Shown piece by piece: positions 38,499-46,573 of a stretch of DNA of 64,000 nucleotides; positions within the stretch are counted from its first letter, which is position 1, and each line of letters opens with the position of its first letter. The DNA is from Blastococcus litoris (GTDB taxonomy: Bacteria; Actinomycetota; Actinomycetes; Mycobacteriales; Geodermatophilaceae). The position numbers and the translations under genes are program-made. The notes under the pieces were generated by a model. It was not told where the DNA came from. It saw nothing but the letters and a program-made list of their open reading frames with translations, and did no database searches. The stretch spans positions 1 through 64,000 of the forward strand of contig NZ_QCZF01000004.1 of NCBI RefSeq assembly GCF_003075095.1, given 5' to 3'.

Positions 38499-38514
38499 CA
38501 CCCCGTCGGGTGAG
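38499..38514. promoter_or_regulatory. 16 bp palindrome upstream of receiver/kinase operon
   Basis: TCACCCCGTCGGGTGA, matching the 16-mer upstream of the OmpR-type regulator at 14 of 16 positions. Candidate shared operator. Confidence 0.5.
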
Positions 38515-38521
38515 CACAGCG

Positions 38522-38555
38522 CTGCGCCCCGCCGGGAGAACCCGGCGGGGCGCAG
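38522..38555. terminator. hairpin terminator
   Basis: CTGCGCCCCGCCGGG and CCCGGCGGGGCGCAG arms, a 15 bp perfect stem with loop AGAA, 33 bases past the stop of the DUF3618 gene. Confidence 0.75.
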
Positions 38556-38587
38556 TCGAGCGGGGTGGGTCGGTACGACCCGAGGGG

Positions 38588-39223
38588 TCAGGAGCCGGTT
38601 GCCTGGCTCTGCACCGTCTCCTTGGACTGCTGGGCCTGGCCCTGCACGTCCGCGGCGGAGGACTTCCCCTCCTCGGTCACCGTGGTGGCGGCGTCCTGGG
38701 CGGTGGACGTGACCGACTCGACCGCCTGCTGCGCCGCGGGCTTGAGCTGGTCACCGATCTCCTGGGCCGCCTGCTTGGCCGGCTCGAGGAGCGTGTCCTT
38801 GTGCTCCTTGACCGCGGTCTCGGCCTGCTGGGCCAGCTGCTTCTCCTTCTCCGAGGCCGGCAGGAGGCTCGACACGAGCCAGCCGACACCGAAGGCGATG
38901 AGGCCGGCGGCCAGGGGGTTGCCCTGGGTCTGCCGCATCACCTGGTCGGGAGCCTGCTGGACGGCGCCCACCGCGGTGGAGGCGGCGTTCGAGACGCTGT
39001 CCGCCGCGTTGGAGGCGGCCCCCTGCGCGTGGGCGGAGGTGTCCTGAGCGCTGCCCATGACCTTCTCCTTCAGGTTGGTCATGCGTCCCTTGGCCGCACT
39101 GACGCGACGGTCGACGACGCGGGCCGGGTTGACCTTCTCGTTGAGGGCGTCGACGTCGTAGCTGAGCTCGCGCCGGGTGTCCTCGATCTGGCGCCGGATG
39201 ACGTCCGGGTCACTGGTGGTCAT
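38588..39223 (-). CDS. DUF3618 family membrane-associated protein
   Basis: A 211-residue protein. The first 45 residues (MTTSDPDVIRRQIEDTRREL, VDALNEKVNP) match the DUF3618 domain. A transmembrane-like segment (GNPLAAGLIAFGVGWLVSSL) follows, and the C-terminal 90 residues are an Ala/Gln/Lys/Glu-rich helical repeat like stress-induced LEA or apolipoprotein-type proteins. Such proteins are linked with envelope or desiccation stress. Last gene of a three-gene operon with a holin-X-like protein. Confidence 0.75.
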   Translation of the reverse strand: MTTSDPDVIRRQIEDTRRELSYDVDALNEKVNPARVVDRRVSAAKGRMTNLKEKVMGSAQDTSAHAQGAASNAADSVSNAASTAVGAVQQAPDQVMRQTQGNPLAAGLIAFGVGWLVSSLLPASEKEKQLAQQAETAVKEHKDTLLEPAKQAAQEIGDQLKPAAQQAVESVTSTAQDAATTVTEEGKSSAADVQGQAQQSKETVQSQATGS

Positions 39224-39245
39224 CGGTACTCCTCGGGTCTCGTGG

Positions 39246-39779
39246 TCAGTTGGGCTTCAGGGCGCCGGGGACCTGCTGGAGGGTCTCCACGGTGCGCTCG
39301 GGCTTGGGGTTGACCTGCTGGAACTTCTTCTTGCCCATCACGAACGTGACGGCGGCGACGACGCCCCAGAGGATCGCGACGACGAGCGCCGCCAGGCCGA
39401 TGTCCATGACGTTGGCCAGGGCCCACCAGAGCGCGAAGGACAGGAACATCAGGACCATGTAGCCGGCGAAGCCGGCGGCTCCGAACATCCCGGCCCCCTG
39501 GCCGGCCTTCTTGGCCTCGACCTTGAGCTCGGCCTTCGCCAGCTCGAGCTCCTGGCGCATCAGCGTCGAGAGGTCCTTGCTCACCTCACCGAGGAGCTGG
39601 CCGACCGAGGTGCTCTCGACGTCCGGGCGACCCTCGGCCGTCGTGGGCGTGCCCATGCTGCCGCTGTAGTCGGCCGCGTAGTTCTGGCCGGTCGCCGGCT
39701 CCACCATGGGCGGCGAGGTGGGGCTCGCGTAACCCTGCGGGCTGCCCGCCGGGGTGGCCCCGGAGTAGGGGGAGCTCAT
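39246..39779 (-). CDS. phage holin family (holin-X, DUF1469-like) membrane protein
   Basis: A 177-residue protein: disordered Pro/Ser/Thr N-terminus, an amphipathic helix (VGQLLGEVSKDLSTLMRQEL, ELAKAELKVEAKK) and two transmembrane helices (GYMVLMFLSFALWWALANVM; GLAALVVAILWGVVAAVTFV) with a basic tail. This is the layout of the actinobacterial holin-X superfamily, which despite its name is a chromosomal envelope protein. It lies between the DUF3618 and coiled-coil genes. Confidence 0.8.
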   Translation of the reverse strand: MSSPYSGATPAGSPQGYASPTSPPMVEPATGQNYAADYSGSMGTPTTAEGRPDVESTSVGQLLGEVSKDLSTLMRQELELAKAELKVEAKKAGQGAGMFGAAGFAGYMVLMFLSFALWWALANVMDIGLAALVVAILWGVVAAVTFVMGKKKFQQVNPKPERTVETLQQVPGALKPN

Positions 39780-39782
39780 GGG

Positions 39783-40580
39783 TCAGCCCACCCCACCGGG
39801 CCGACGGGCCGGGTCGTCCCAGCCGGTCTGGCTGGCCGGCGGCACCATGCTGCCCTCGGGGGGCACCGTGCCGTAGGGCGGCGGCGGCAGGGGAGCGCCG
39901 CCGGTGGCCGCACCGGTGGTCGCGTAGGTGCTGGTGGCCGGGGCCGAGTAGTCGGAGTAGGCCGGCGCGGGGTCGACGTAGTTCGACTGGGCGGTGAGGC
40001 CGTTGCCGGAGCTGCTGTCGCTGTGGGCGGCCTTGACCCCGCTGGTCAGCCGGCCGGCGAGCACGCCGGCGGCGGCGGCACCGAGGAGGAAGAGACCCGG
40101 CTTGCGGCGGGCGAAGCTGCGGACGTCGTCGAGCAGCTGCGCCGGCTCGCGGTTCTGCAGCATGCCGGCGAAGTTCTCGACCTGGGTGGACGCCTGCTGG
40201 AGCAGGTCCCGTGCGGGGCCGGGGGCACCTTCGCTGCTGCCGTCGGCCAGGGCGCGCAGCTCCTGGGCGAGCGCGGACAGGCTCTGCCCGGCCTTGTGCT
40301 GCTGGGTGACGACCTGGTCCCTGACCTGGGTGCGGCCCTGGTCGAGCAGGTCCTTGGCCTGGCGCTGGGTCTCCTGCGCGACCTGCTTGGCCTGGTCGGT
40401 CGCGACGGAGGCGACCTGGCTGCCGGCCTCCGCCGCGGTCTGGCCGACGTTCTTGGCCTCGCTCACCGCGGTGTCCTTGGTCTCCTGGGCACGCCCGCTC
40501 GTGGAGTTCTCGGGCGTGGCGTGAGCTCCTGCGCCCGCGGTGGCGGGGGGCGGGAACGGGGCGTCGATGCTGTGCGTCAT
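39783..40580 (-). CDS. coiled-coil protein with one membrane helix
   Basis: A 265-residue protein with a long Ala/Gln/Lys helix (residues about 30-110, VATDQAKQVAQETQRQAKDL), a short transmembrane segment (GLFLLGAAAAGVLAGRLTSG) and a disordered Tyr/Pro/Gly-rich C-terminus. First gene of the envelope-stress operon. A SigF-like promoter and a strong hairpin lie upstream. Function unknown. Confidence 0.7.
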   Translation of the reverse strand: MTHSIDAPFPPPATAGAGAHATPENSTSGRAQETKDTAVSEAKNVGQTAAEAGSQVASVATDQAKQVAQETQRQAKDLLDQGRTQVRDQVVTQQHKAGQSLSALAQELRALADGSSEGAPGPARDLLQQASTQVENFAGMLQNREPAQLLDDVRSFARRKPGLFLLGAAAAGVLAGRLTSGVKAAHSDSSSGNGLTAQSNYVDPAPAYSDYSAPATSTYATTGAATGGAPLPPPPYGTVPPEGSMVPPASQTGWDDPARRPGGVG

Positions 40581-40723
40581 CGGTCCTCCTGGGCAGTGGG
40601 CTGTCTGGTCGTGAGGTCGGGTGGAGCGCTACCCCCACGCCGTTCGGCGACACCTGCCATCGCTGGCAGAGCGGGCGTGAACGGGGGCCTTCCGACCGGC
40701 GCATCCATGCGTCACGGGCGGGC

Positions 40724-40773
40724 GGGGAGACGAGCGGCGGCGTGGCTGCAGACCACGCCGCTCCCCGTCTCCG
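40724..40773. terminator. long imperfect hairpin
   Basis: Arms GGGGAGACGAGCGGC/GGCGTGG and CCACGCC/GCTCCCCGTCTCC around CTGCAGA. It probably terminates the enoyl-CoA hydratase operon read leftward; it would also lie in the 5' leader of a transcript starting at the SigF-like promoter. Confidence 0.55.
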
Positions 40774-40796
40774 GAGGAGAGCGCCGCAGACCTCTG

Positions 40797-40823
40797 GTAC
40801 CCCTACCGGCCCGAGAACGAAAC
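40797..40823 (-). promoter_or_regulatory. SigF/SigB-like promoter
   Basis: On the minus strand GTTT, a 17-base spacer, then GGGTAC: the general-stress (SigF/SigB) pattern of actinobacteria. It points toward the coiled-coil/holin-X/DUF3618 operon, about 215 bases away, though a hairpin lies between. Confidence 0.45.
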
Positions 40824-40831
40824 GGGAACGA

Positions 40832-41617
40832 TCACTTCTCGGCCCACGGGAAACGGGGGGGACGGCGCTCGGCGAACGCCGCGACGCCCTCGGCGAGCTC
40901 GCCGGCGGCGATCGTCTCCCGGTACCAGCGGGTTGCCACGCGCTCGCCGTTCCCGCCCTCGGTCAGGTCGGCGACGACCGCCTTGGTGGACCGCTGGGTC
41001 AGGGCCGAGCGGGAGGCGAGGACGTCGGCGAAGCGGCGGACCTCGTGCTCCAGGTCGTCGGCCGGGACCACCTGGTCGACCAGGCCGGCCCGCAGCGCCG
41101 TCGGGGTGTCGATCAGCTCGCCGCTGAACAGCAGGTACTTCGTCATCGCGGGGCCCACGAGGTCGATCAGCGCCTTCGTGGACGACGGGGTGTAGACGAT
41201 CCCGACCTTCGCGGGGGTGACCCCGAAGACGGCGGAGGGGTCGGCGAAGCGCAGGTCGCAGCAGGCCGCGATCTCGACACCGCCGCCGATGCAGTGGCCG
41301 CGGATCATCGCCAGGGTCGGCTTCGGGAAGTCGCGCAGCGCCGCCTGCGCGGCGAGGTTGTCCCGCCGGACGTCGGCCATGGGGTCGGCCGGGTCCGGCC
41401 CGCTCAGCAGGTCGGAGATGTCGGCCCCGGCGCAGAAGCTGGGTCCCGCGCCGGTGACGACGAGGACCCGCACGCCCGGATCGTGGGCGAGCGGTTCCAG
41501 GACGCCGGGCAGCGCGGCCCACATGGCCGCCGTCATGGCGTTGCGCTTCTCGGGGCGGTCGATCGTCAGCACGGCGACGGAGCCGTCCCGGGTGACCACC
41601 AGGGGCTCGCCGGTCAC
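40832..41617 (-). CDS. enoyl-CoA hydratase/isomerase
   Basis: A 261-residue crotonase-fold protein. VAVLTIDRPEKRNAM near the start, the oxyanion-hole FCAGADISDL (about 64) and the signature MIRGHCIGGGVEIAACCDLR (about 102-121) are clear. Of the two catalytic Glu of true hydratases, the position after the GGG is Glu in VEIAA and the second falls in VGIVYTP, where Glu is not evident, so it may be an isomerase or another crotonase activity. The GTG start overlaps the metallopeptidase stop by four bases. Confidence 0.85.
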   Translation of the reverse strand: MTGEPLVVTRDGSVAVLTIDRPEKRNAMTAAMWAALPGVLEPLAHDPGVRVLVVTGAGPSFCAGADISDLLSGPDPADPMADVRRDNLAAQAALRDFPKPTLAMIRGHCIGGGVEIAACCDLRFADPSAVFGVTPAKVGIVYTPSSTKALIDLVGPAMTKYLLFSGELIDTPTALRAGLVDQVVPADDLEHEVRRFADVLASRSALTQRSTKAVVADLTEGGNGERVATRWYRETIAAGELAEGVAAFAERRPPRFPWAEK

Positions 41618-42534
41618 CCGAGGTCGTCCGTGCCGAACGTGTCGCACGCGCGGAAGTCGCCGGTCTCGTAGCCGGTCGTGAACCACCGCTGCCGCTGCTC
41701 GGAGGAACCGTGGGTGAAGGCGTCCTGGTCGACCGTCCCGCTGCCCAGGTTCTCCTGGATGAAGTCGTCCCCGATGCGCGAGGCCGCGTCCAGGGCGCGG
41801 TCGAGGTCGTCCTGGGTGATCTCCTCGATCAGCGGCGCGCCGGACTCGTCGGGCACCGTCTCGGCGTGGTTGGCCCACGTGCCGGCGTAGCAGTCGGCCT
41901 GCAGCTCGAGCCGCACGGTGCCGCTGGCGGGCCCGGTCTCGCCCGGCGTGACGAGCCGGTTGGTGCCCAGCAGGTTCTGCACGTGGTGGCCGTACTCGTG
42001 CGCGATCACGTAGGCGTTCACGAACAGCCCGCCCTCGGCGCCGAACTGGCTCTGCAGCTGGTCGAAGAAGCTCAGGTCGATGTACACGAGCTGGTCGGCC
42101 GGGCAGTAGAAGGGTCCCGACCCGCTGGTCGCGCCGCCGCAGCTGGTCTGCGTCGAGCCGGAGAAGAACACGGTGCTCGTGGGCAGGTAGTCCTCGCCGA
42201 GCGTCGCCGACCAGTAGTCCTGGATGGAGTCGACGTCGGCGACGACGGCGCAGTCCACGGAGGTGTTCGCGTCGCCGCTGTCGTCGCACGCCTGTTCCAG
42301 CGCGCTGTTGTCCGCGGTCTCGCCCTGCCCGAGGCCGGCCAGGCCACCGAGCGCGGCGCCGGTGCCCCCGTCCCCGCCGCCGGCCAGCTGGAGGACGACC
42401 ACGATGATCAGGCCGACGAGGCCGAGCCCGCCGCCCCCGACCGCGATCCCGCGGCCACCGCCGAGCCCGCCGCCCCGGCCACGGCGGTCCTGGACGCTCG
42501 ACGTGTCCAGGCGGCCGCCCTCGCGATACCTCAT
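41614..42534 (-). CDS. neutral zinc metallopeptidase (YpfJ family)
   Basis: A 306-residue membrane-anchored protein. A Gly/Arg-rich cytosolic N-terminus and one transmembrane helix (LGLVGLIIVVVLQLAGGG) precede an extracytoplasmic peptidase with the zinc motif IAHEYGHHVQNLLG (about 179) and a downstream Glu in RLELQADCYAGTWA. Two cysteine pairs probably form disulfides. Coupled on both sides: four-base overlap with the SIMPL-domain gene upstream and with the hydratase downstream. The substrate is unknown. Confidence 0.88.
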   Translation of the reverse strand: MRYREGGRLDTSSVQDRRGRGGGLGGGRGIAVGGGGLGLVGLIIVVVLQLAGGGDGGTGAALGGLAGLGQGETADNSALEQACDDSGDANTSVDCAVVADVDSIQDYWSATLGEDYLPTSTVFFSGSTQTSCGGATSGSGPFYCPADQLVYIDLSFFDQLQSQFGAEGGLFVNAYVIAHEYGHHVQNLLGTNRLVTPGETGPASGTVRLELQADCYAGTWANHAETVPDESGAPLIEEITQDDLDRALDAASRIGDDFIQENLGSGTVDQDAFTHGSSEQRQRWFTTGYETGDFRACDTFGTDDLG

Positions 42535-43235
42535 CCTCCGAGGACCCTTCCTTCCTGCTTCCCGGTGCCGAAGAGCGCGGCGTCCGGCTCCGACATGGCG
42601 AAGCGGACCTCCACCGCGCCGTGCACCTCCTGACGGGGCGGGGTGAGGTCGAGGTGGACCTGGCCGTCCTCGAACCGTGCCATCGAGGTCATGGCTCCCG
42701 CGACTCGGAGCCCACCTCCGCCCAGCCCGGCGTCGCCGACCTCGAGCAGGGCGGTCAGCCGTGCCCCGAAGGCCGCGGCGTACTGCTGGGCCCGGCGCAC
42801 GGCGTCCCGGACGGCGTCCAGGCGCGCCCGCTCCTGCACCGGGCTGTCCGGCCGCAGCCGCCAGCCCGGGCCGGACACGTCGACGTCGTCGAGCCGCCCC
42901 AGCTCCACGACGAGGTCGCCGACGGCGTCCAGGCGGCCGACGGTCAGCCGGGTCTGCACGGTGGCGACCGGCTCACCGGGGGCCCGCCGGTCGCGCACCT
43001 CCAGGTGGACCGATGCGGTGCTGGTCTCCACGGCCTCGACGGCGTCGCCCGCCGCCGCGGCGACCGCGGTCACCTGCTGCTGCACCGACAGGCAGCGCTG
43101 CAGGGCCGACTCGCGGTCGCGGGCCCGGACGCGGACGGTCACCCAGACGTCGGCCAGTTCGGGCTCGACCTGCAGCAGGGCCTCGCCGCGGACGACGACC
43201 TGCGGCTCGGCGGTGCGGGGGGAAGAGCTGTTCAC
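42531..43235 (-). CDS. SIMPL domain protein
   Basis: A 234-residue protein of the SIMPL (BP26/OMP28) family: PQVVVRGEALLQVEPELADV at the start, STASVHLEVRDR, VQTRLTVGRLDAVGDLV, VRDAVRRAQQYAAAFGARL. Here it has no signal peptide, so it is cytosolic, unlike periplasmic members. Start GTG at 43,235 with GGAGG six bases upstream. Four-base overlap (ATGA) with the metallopeptidase gene. Confidence 0.8.
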   Translation of the reverse strand: MNSSSPRTAEPQVVVRGEALLQVEPELADVWVTVRVRARDRESALQRCLSVQQQVTAVAAAAGDAVEAVETSTASVHLEVRDRRAPGEPVATVQTRLTVGRLDAVGDLVVELGRLDDVDVSGPGWRLRPDSPVQERARLDAVRDAVRRAQQYAAAFGARLTALLEVGDAGLGGGGLRVAGAMTSMARFEDGQVHLDLTPPRQEVHGAVEVRFAMSEPDAALFGTGKQEGRVLGG

Positions 43236-43351
43236 GGTGACCTCCGGGAGGGTTCGGCGGAGGGACTCTGGCAGACCTCGCGGGGCGGGAGCGCGCACGG
43301 CGTGGCGGCGACGTCCTACTGTCGGGCGCAACCGAGGGAAGGGGAGTGGTC

Positions 43352-43753
43352 GTGGCGGTCTCCAACCGCATCCGTGCCGCCTTGACGACGACCGTGCTCA
43401 CCACTGCTGCCACCGGCTTCATGGCCGGCTGCGGCGTCGGCGGGGAGGACGAGGAGGAGCAGGTCGCGTACTGCACGGACGAGAACGGCGAGATCGTCGA
43501 CGAGGACCTGTGCGACGACGACCGCGTGGGTGGCGGTGGCGGGCTCTTCTTCCTGTACCTCGGCGCGTTCCGGCCCGGCCTGCCCGTGGGCACCGTGCTC
43601 CCGTCCGGTGGCACGCGGATCAACCCGACCGACTCCGCGGCCCGCCAGCGCGCCGGTCTGCCGGCCAGCGGCAAGGTCAGCGCCGGCCAGCGGGTGAGCG
43701 GCGGGATCGGCAGCGGCGTGGGCAACAAGGCCGGCAGCGGAGCCGGCAGCTAG
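43352..43753 (+). CDS. small YgiB-like lipoprotein
   Basis: A 133-residue protein with a signal peptide and lipobox FMAGC (about Cys27). The mature part begins acidic (GGEDEEEQVAYCTDENGE), has two further Cys, a short hydrophobic LFFLYLGAF segment and a Gly/Ser-rich end (GSGVGNKAGSGAGS). The layout recalls YgiB (DUF1190), whose gene in enterobacteria lies beside the ATP-grasp gene ygiC, as this one does. The preferred GTG at 43,352 has AAGGGGA six bases upstream. It stops three bases before the next start. Confidence 0.55.
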   Translation: MAVSNRIRAALTTTVLTTAATGFMAGCGVGGEDEEEQVAYCTDENGEIVDEDLCDDDRVGGGGGLFFLYLGAFRPGLPVGTVLPSGGTRINPTDSAARQRAGLPASGKVSAGQRVSGGIGSGVGNKAGSGAGS

Positions 43754-43756
43754 ACC

Positions 43757-44995
43757 TTGAGACGGATCGAGAGCGGGATCGTCCGGCCGGGCTGGGAGGC
43801 CGAGATCGAATCCCAGGGCCTGGTCTACAACCGGACCCACCTGCCCGGCGGCGAGGTGCGCAGCTACTGGCGCGAGGGGCCGTTCTACGACTTCACGATG
43901 GCCGAGGTCCAGCGGCTCGAGGGGGCGGTCGCCCAGCTGTTCGAGATGTGCGTGGCCGCCGGTGACCACGTCGTCGAGAACGAGCTGTTCGACCGGATGC
44001 GCATCCCGCCGATGGCCCGCCCGCCCATCCGGCGGACGTGGGAGGCCGAGCCGCCGAGCATCTACGGCCGGTTCGACCTGCGCTACGACGGCGAGGGCCC
44101 GCCGAAGCTCCTGGAGTTCAACGCCGACACCCCGACCGGGCTCGTCGAGTCCGCGGTGACCCAGTGGAACTGGCACCTGTTCACCGGGCAGGGCAGCGAC
44201 CAGTGGAACGCGCTGCACGACAAGCTCGTGGCGGCCTGGCAGCGCAACCTGGTCAAGTGGGAGCGGCGCACCGGGATCCGCCCGCGGGTGCACCTGGCCT
44301 GGACGAGCGAGGAGAAGTCCGGCGAGGACCGGATGACCGTCGCCTACCTGATGGACACCGTCGTGCAGGCCGGGTACGAGGCGATCGAGCTGGTCGTCGA
44401 GGACATCGTGCTCGACGACGGCGACGGCCGGTTCTACGACCCGCAGGGCCGCCATCTCGACGTCGTCTTCAAGCTCTACCCCTGGGAGTGGCTGATCGAG
44501 GACGAGTTCGGCCCGGCCGTGCTGGCCGACGGGATGCGGCCGGGCGGGACGACGTGGGTGGAGCCGGCCTACAAGATGCTGTGGAGCACCAAGGCGCTGC
44601 TGCCGGTGCTCTGGCAGATGTTCGGCACCGACCCCGTCCTCGGGGAGCTCCTGCTCCCGGCCTACTTCGCCGACGAGATGCCGTCGTCCTGGCGGGACTA
44701 CGTGCGCAAACCGCTGTGGGGTCGCGAGGGCGCCAACGTGGCCATCGTCCGGGGCGGGGCGGTCGCCGACGAGCTGCCCGGCCGCTACGGGACCGAGGGC
44801 TTCGTCGTGCAGGAGCTGGCGCCGCTGCCGGACTTCCCCGGCGTCGACGGGTCCCACCACCCGGTCCTCGGCGCCTGGGTCGTGGACGGCGAGCCGGCCG
44901 GCCTCGGCATCCGCGAGAGCGACGGCCTGATCACCGACAACCTGAGCTACTTCGTTCCCCACACGATCGACTACCGGCCTCCGCGCGCGCGGTGA
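43757..44995 (+). CDS. glutathionylspermidine synthase-like ATP-grasp protein (YgiC-like)
   Basis: A 412-residue protein of the GSP_synth/YgiC/YjfC family with a C-terminal ATP-grasp ligase fold. Hallmarks are IYGRFDLRYDGEG, LLEFNADTPTGLVESAVTQW (about 115), FKLYPWEWLIEDEF (about 240), RKPLWGREGANVAIV (about 315) and DNLSYFVPHTI at the end. The amidase domain of bifunctional glutathionylspermidine synthase is absent. It would join a carboxylate to an amine with ATP, but the substrate is unknown, and actinobacteria use mycothiol rather than glutathione. TTG start three bases after the YgiB-like gene: an operon. Confidence 0.8.
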   Translation: MRRIESGIVRPGWEAEIESQGLVYNRTHLPGGEVRSYWREGPFYDFTMAEVQRLEGAVAQLFEMCVAAGDHVVENELFDRMRIPPMARPPIRRTWEAEPPSIYGRFDLRYDGEGPPKLLEFNADTPTGLVESAVTQWNWHLFTGQGSDQWNALHDKLVAAWQRNLVKWERRTGIRPRVHLAWTSEEKSGEDRMTVAYLMDTVVQAGYEAIELVVEDIVLDDGDGRFYDPQGRHLDVVFKLYPWEWLIEDEFGPAVLADGMRPGGTTWVEPAYKMLWSTKALLPVLWQMFGTDPVLGELLLPAYFADEMPSSWRDYVRKPLWGREGANVAIVRGGAVADELPGRYGTEGFVVQELAPLPDFPGVDGSHHPVLGAWVVDGEPAGLGIRESDGLITDNLSYFVPHTIDYRPPRAR

Positions 44996-45019
44996 CCGGA
45001 GCCGTCCTAGGTTCGGGGC

Positions 45020-45466
45020 ATGCCGCTGGAGGGTGAGTACGAGCCGAGCGCCGCCGACTGGGTCCGCGAGCAGGTCGAGCGCTACGAGGCGACCGGGGGG
45101 CGGGAGGCCAACACCCTCCGCGACACCGGGCTGCCGATCGTCATCGTGAGCACGCGGGGGGCGACGAGCGGCAAGGTCCGCAAGCTCGGGCTGATGCGCG
45201 TCGAGCACGAGGGCGTGTACGCCATGGTCGGGTCGAAGGGGGGCGCACCGGAGGACCCCGCATGGGTGAGCAACCTCCGCGCCCATCCCGACCAGGTGGT
45301 GCTGCAGGACGGGCCGGAGCCGTGGGACGGCGTCGCGCGCGAGATCACCGGTGAGGAGCGGGCGGCCTGGTGGGAGCGGGCCGTGGCGGCCTACGCGGAC
45401 TACGCCGACTACCAGGAGAAGACCGACCGGGAGATCCCGGTCTTCCTCTTCGAGCGCCGGACCTGA
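45020..45466 (+). CDS. deazaflavin (F420)-dependent nitroreductase family protein
   Basis: A 148-residue split beta-barrel protein of the Ddn/F420-dependent family: LPIVIVSTRGATSGKVRKLG contains the cofactor-phosphate site (TRGATSGKVR), then LMRVEHEGVYAMVGSKGGAP, NPAWVSNLRAHP-like text and VAREITGEERAAWWERAVAAY. Members reduce quinones, nitroimidazoles and other substrates with F420H2. It may be co-transcribed with the ATP-grasp gene upstream (24-base gap) and runs convergent to the AlkZ-like gene. Confidence 0.88.
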   Translation: MPLEGEYEPSAADWVREQVERYEATGGREANTLRDTGLPIVIVSTRGATSGKVRKLGLMRVEHEGVYAMVGSKGGAPEDPAWVSNLRAHPDQVVLQDGPEPWDGVAREITGEERAAWWERAVAAYADYADYQEKTDREIPVFLFERRT

Positions 45467-45469
45467 CTC

Positions 45470-46534
45470 TCAGGGGAGCGCCGCGGCGAGCCCCGGGACC
45501 GCCGCTGCCACGCCCGGCGGCAGCTCGGTGTACGGCTCCAGGTCCACCGTGCGCTTGGCCCCCCGGCCGGCCCACCGCCAGACCGCGACCACCTGGCCGC
45601 GGTGGACGACGGTCGACCGGAACATCCCGTTGTTGCCCGGGACGATGCGGGTCGCGAACTCGGCGGGGACGACGGCGGTGCGGTCGGCGTAGCCGAGGAC
45701 GAACTCGTCGAAGCCGGGCAGCAGGAGCGGCCCCTCGGCCTCCGCGCGAGCCGCCGCGAGCCGATCGGGGGTCCCGGGGTCCATGAGGTACTCGGTGCCC
45801 TCGACGGTCACCGGCTCCAGCCGGTCGCGGACCGCGGCCAGGCCGGCCCGGACGTCGCGGACGGTGCTCCCGGCCCACCGCACGAGGTCGGCCACGGTCG
45901 CCGGACCGTGCCCGGTGAAGAAGCGCAGCGCGAGCTCGGCCAGGGCCTCGTCGCGGTCCAGCCGTCGGGGCGTGCGGATCCACTCGTCGAGCAGGACGAA
46001 CAGCTGCTCGCCCGCGCCGTCCGTGGGCCCCAGGCAGAGGGTGCCGGTCTGCGACAGGTACCAGAGCAGGTGGTAGCCGCGCTGGCCCGTGACCGGGACG
46101 CCGCCCTCGTCGATGGCCGCCAGCAGCTCGGCCCGCGTGGCGCGGCGCCCTCCGGTGAGTGCCCCGAGGACGACCTCCCGGGCCCGCTCGGCCTGCACCT
46201 CGTCCAGCTCGAGCTGCGCCCACCGGCGGCCGATCCCGTTCAGCGCCCGGACGCCGACGGTGTCGAGGAACCACGGCAGGTCCTCCGCCGCGACCAGGTG
46301 CAGGGTGCCCCGCATCGGCCACGACCGCACGACCTCGCCGGCGTCGAGCGCGGCCTCGACGTCCGCCCGCAGGCGGCTCTCCGTGCGCAGCGCCACCGAC
46401 ACCAGCGCACCGGGGTAGTCCTGCCCCTGGGCCGCGCCGAGGCGGTGGACGGCGGCGGCCGCGCTCGGCGCGCGCGGGCCGACCAGCCCGAGGGCGGCCA
46501 GGCGGAGCAACCCGAGGTCGCGGAGCGCGGTCAC
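45470..46534 (-). CDS. AlkZ-like DNA glycosylase (winged-helix domain)
   Basis: A 354-residue protein of the winged-helix DNA-binding family to which AlkZ belongs; AlkZ removes azinomycin-type interstrand crosslinks. LRLAALGLVGPRAPS and LGAAQGQDYPGALVSVALR (with the Q-x-Q-D equivalent of the AlkZ catalytic Q-x-D), VRSWPMRGTLHLVAAEDLPW, GYHLLWYLSQTGTLCLGP, LPGFDEFVLGYADRTAVV and NNGMFRSTVVHRGQVVAVW are family text. Start GTG 46,534; an ATG at 46,570 adds 12 residues. Divergent from a methyltransferase. Confidence 0.85.
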   Translation of the reverse strand: MTALRDLGLLRLAALGLVGPRAPSAAAAVHRLGAAQGQDYPGALVSVALRTESRLRADVEAALDAGEVVRSWPMRGTLHLVAAEDLPWFLDTVGVRALNGIGRRWAQLELDEVQAERAREVVLGALTGGRRATRAELLAAIDEGGVPVTGQRGYHLLWYLSQTGTLCLGPTDGAGEQLFVLLDEWIRTPRRLDRDEALAELALRFFTGHGPATVADLVRWAGSTVRDVRAGLAAVRDRLEPVTVEGTEYLMDPGTPDRLAAARAEAEGPLLLPGFDEFVLGYADRTAVVPAEFATRIVPGNNGMFRSTVVHRGQVVAVWRWAGRGAKRTVDLEPYTELPPGVAAAVPGLAAALP

Positions 46535-46573
46535 CCGCCCACCGTGGCAGGTGGGTGCGACAGACTGCACGGT

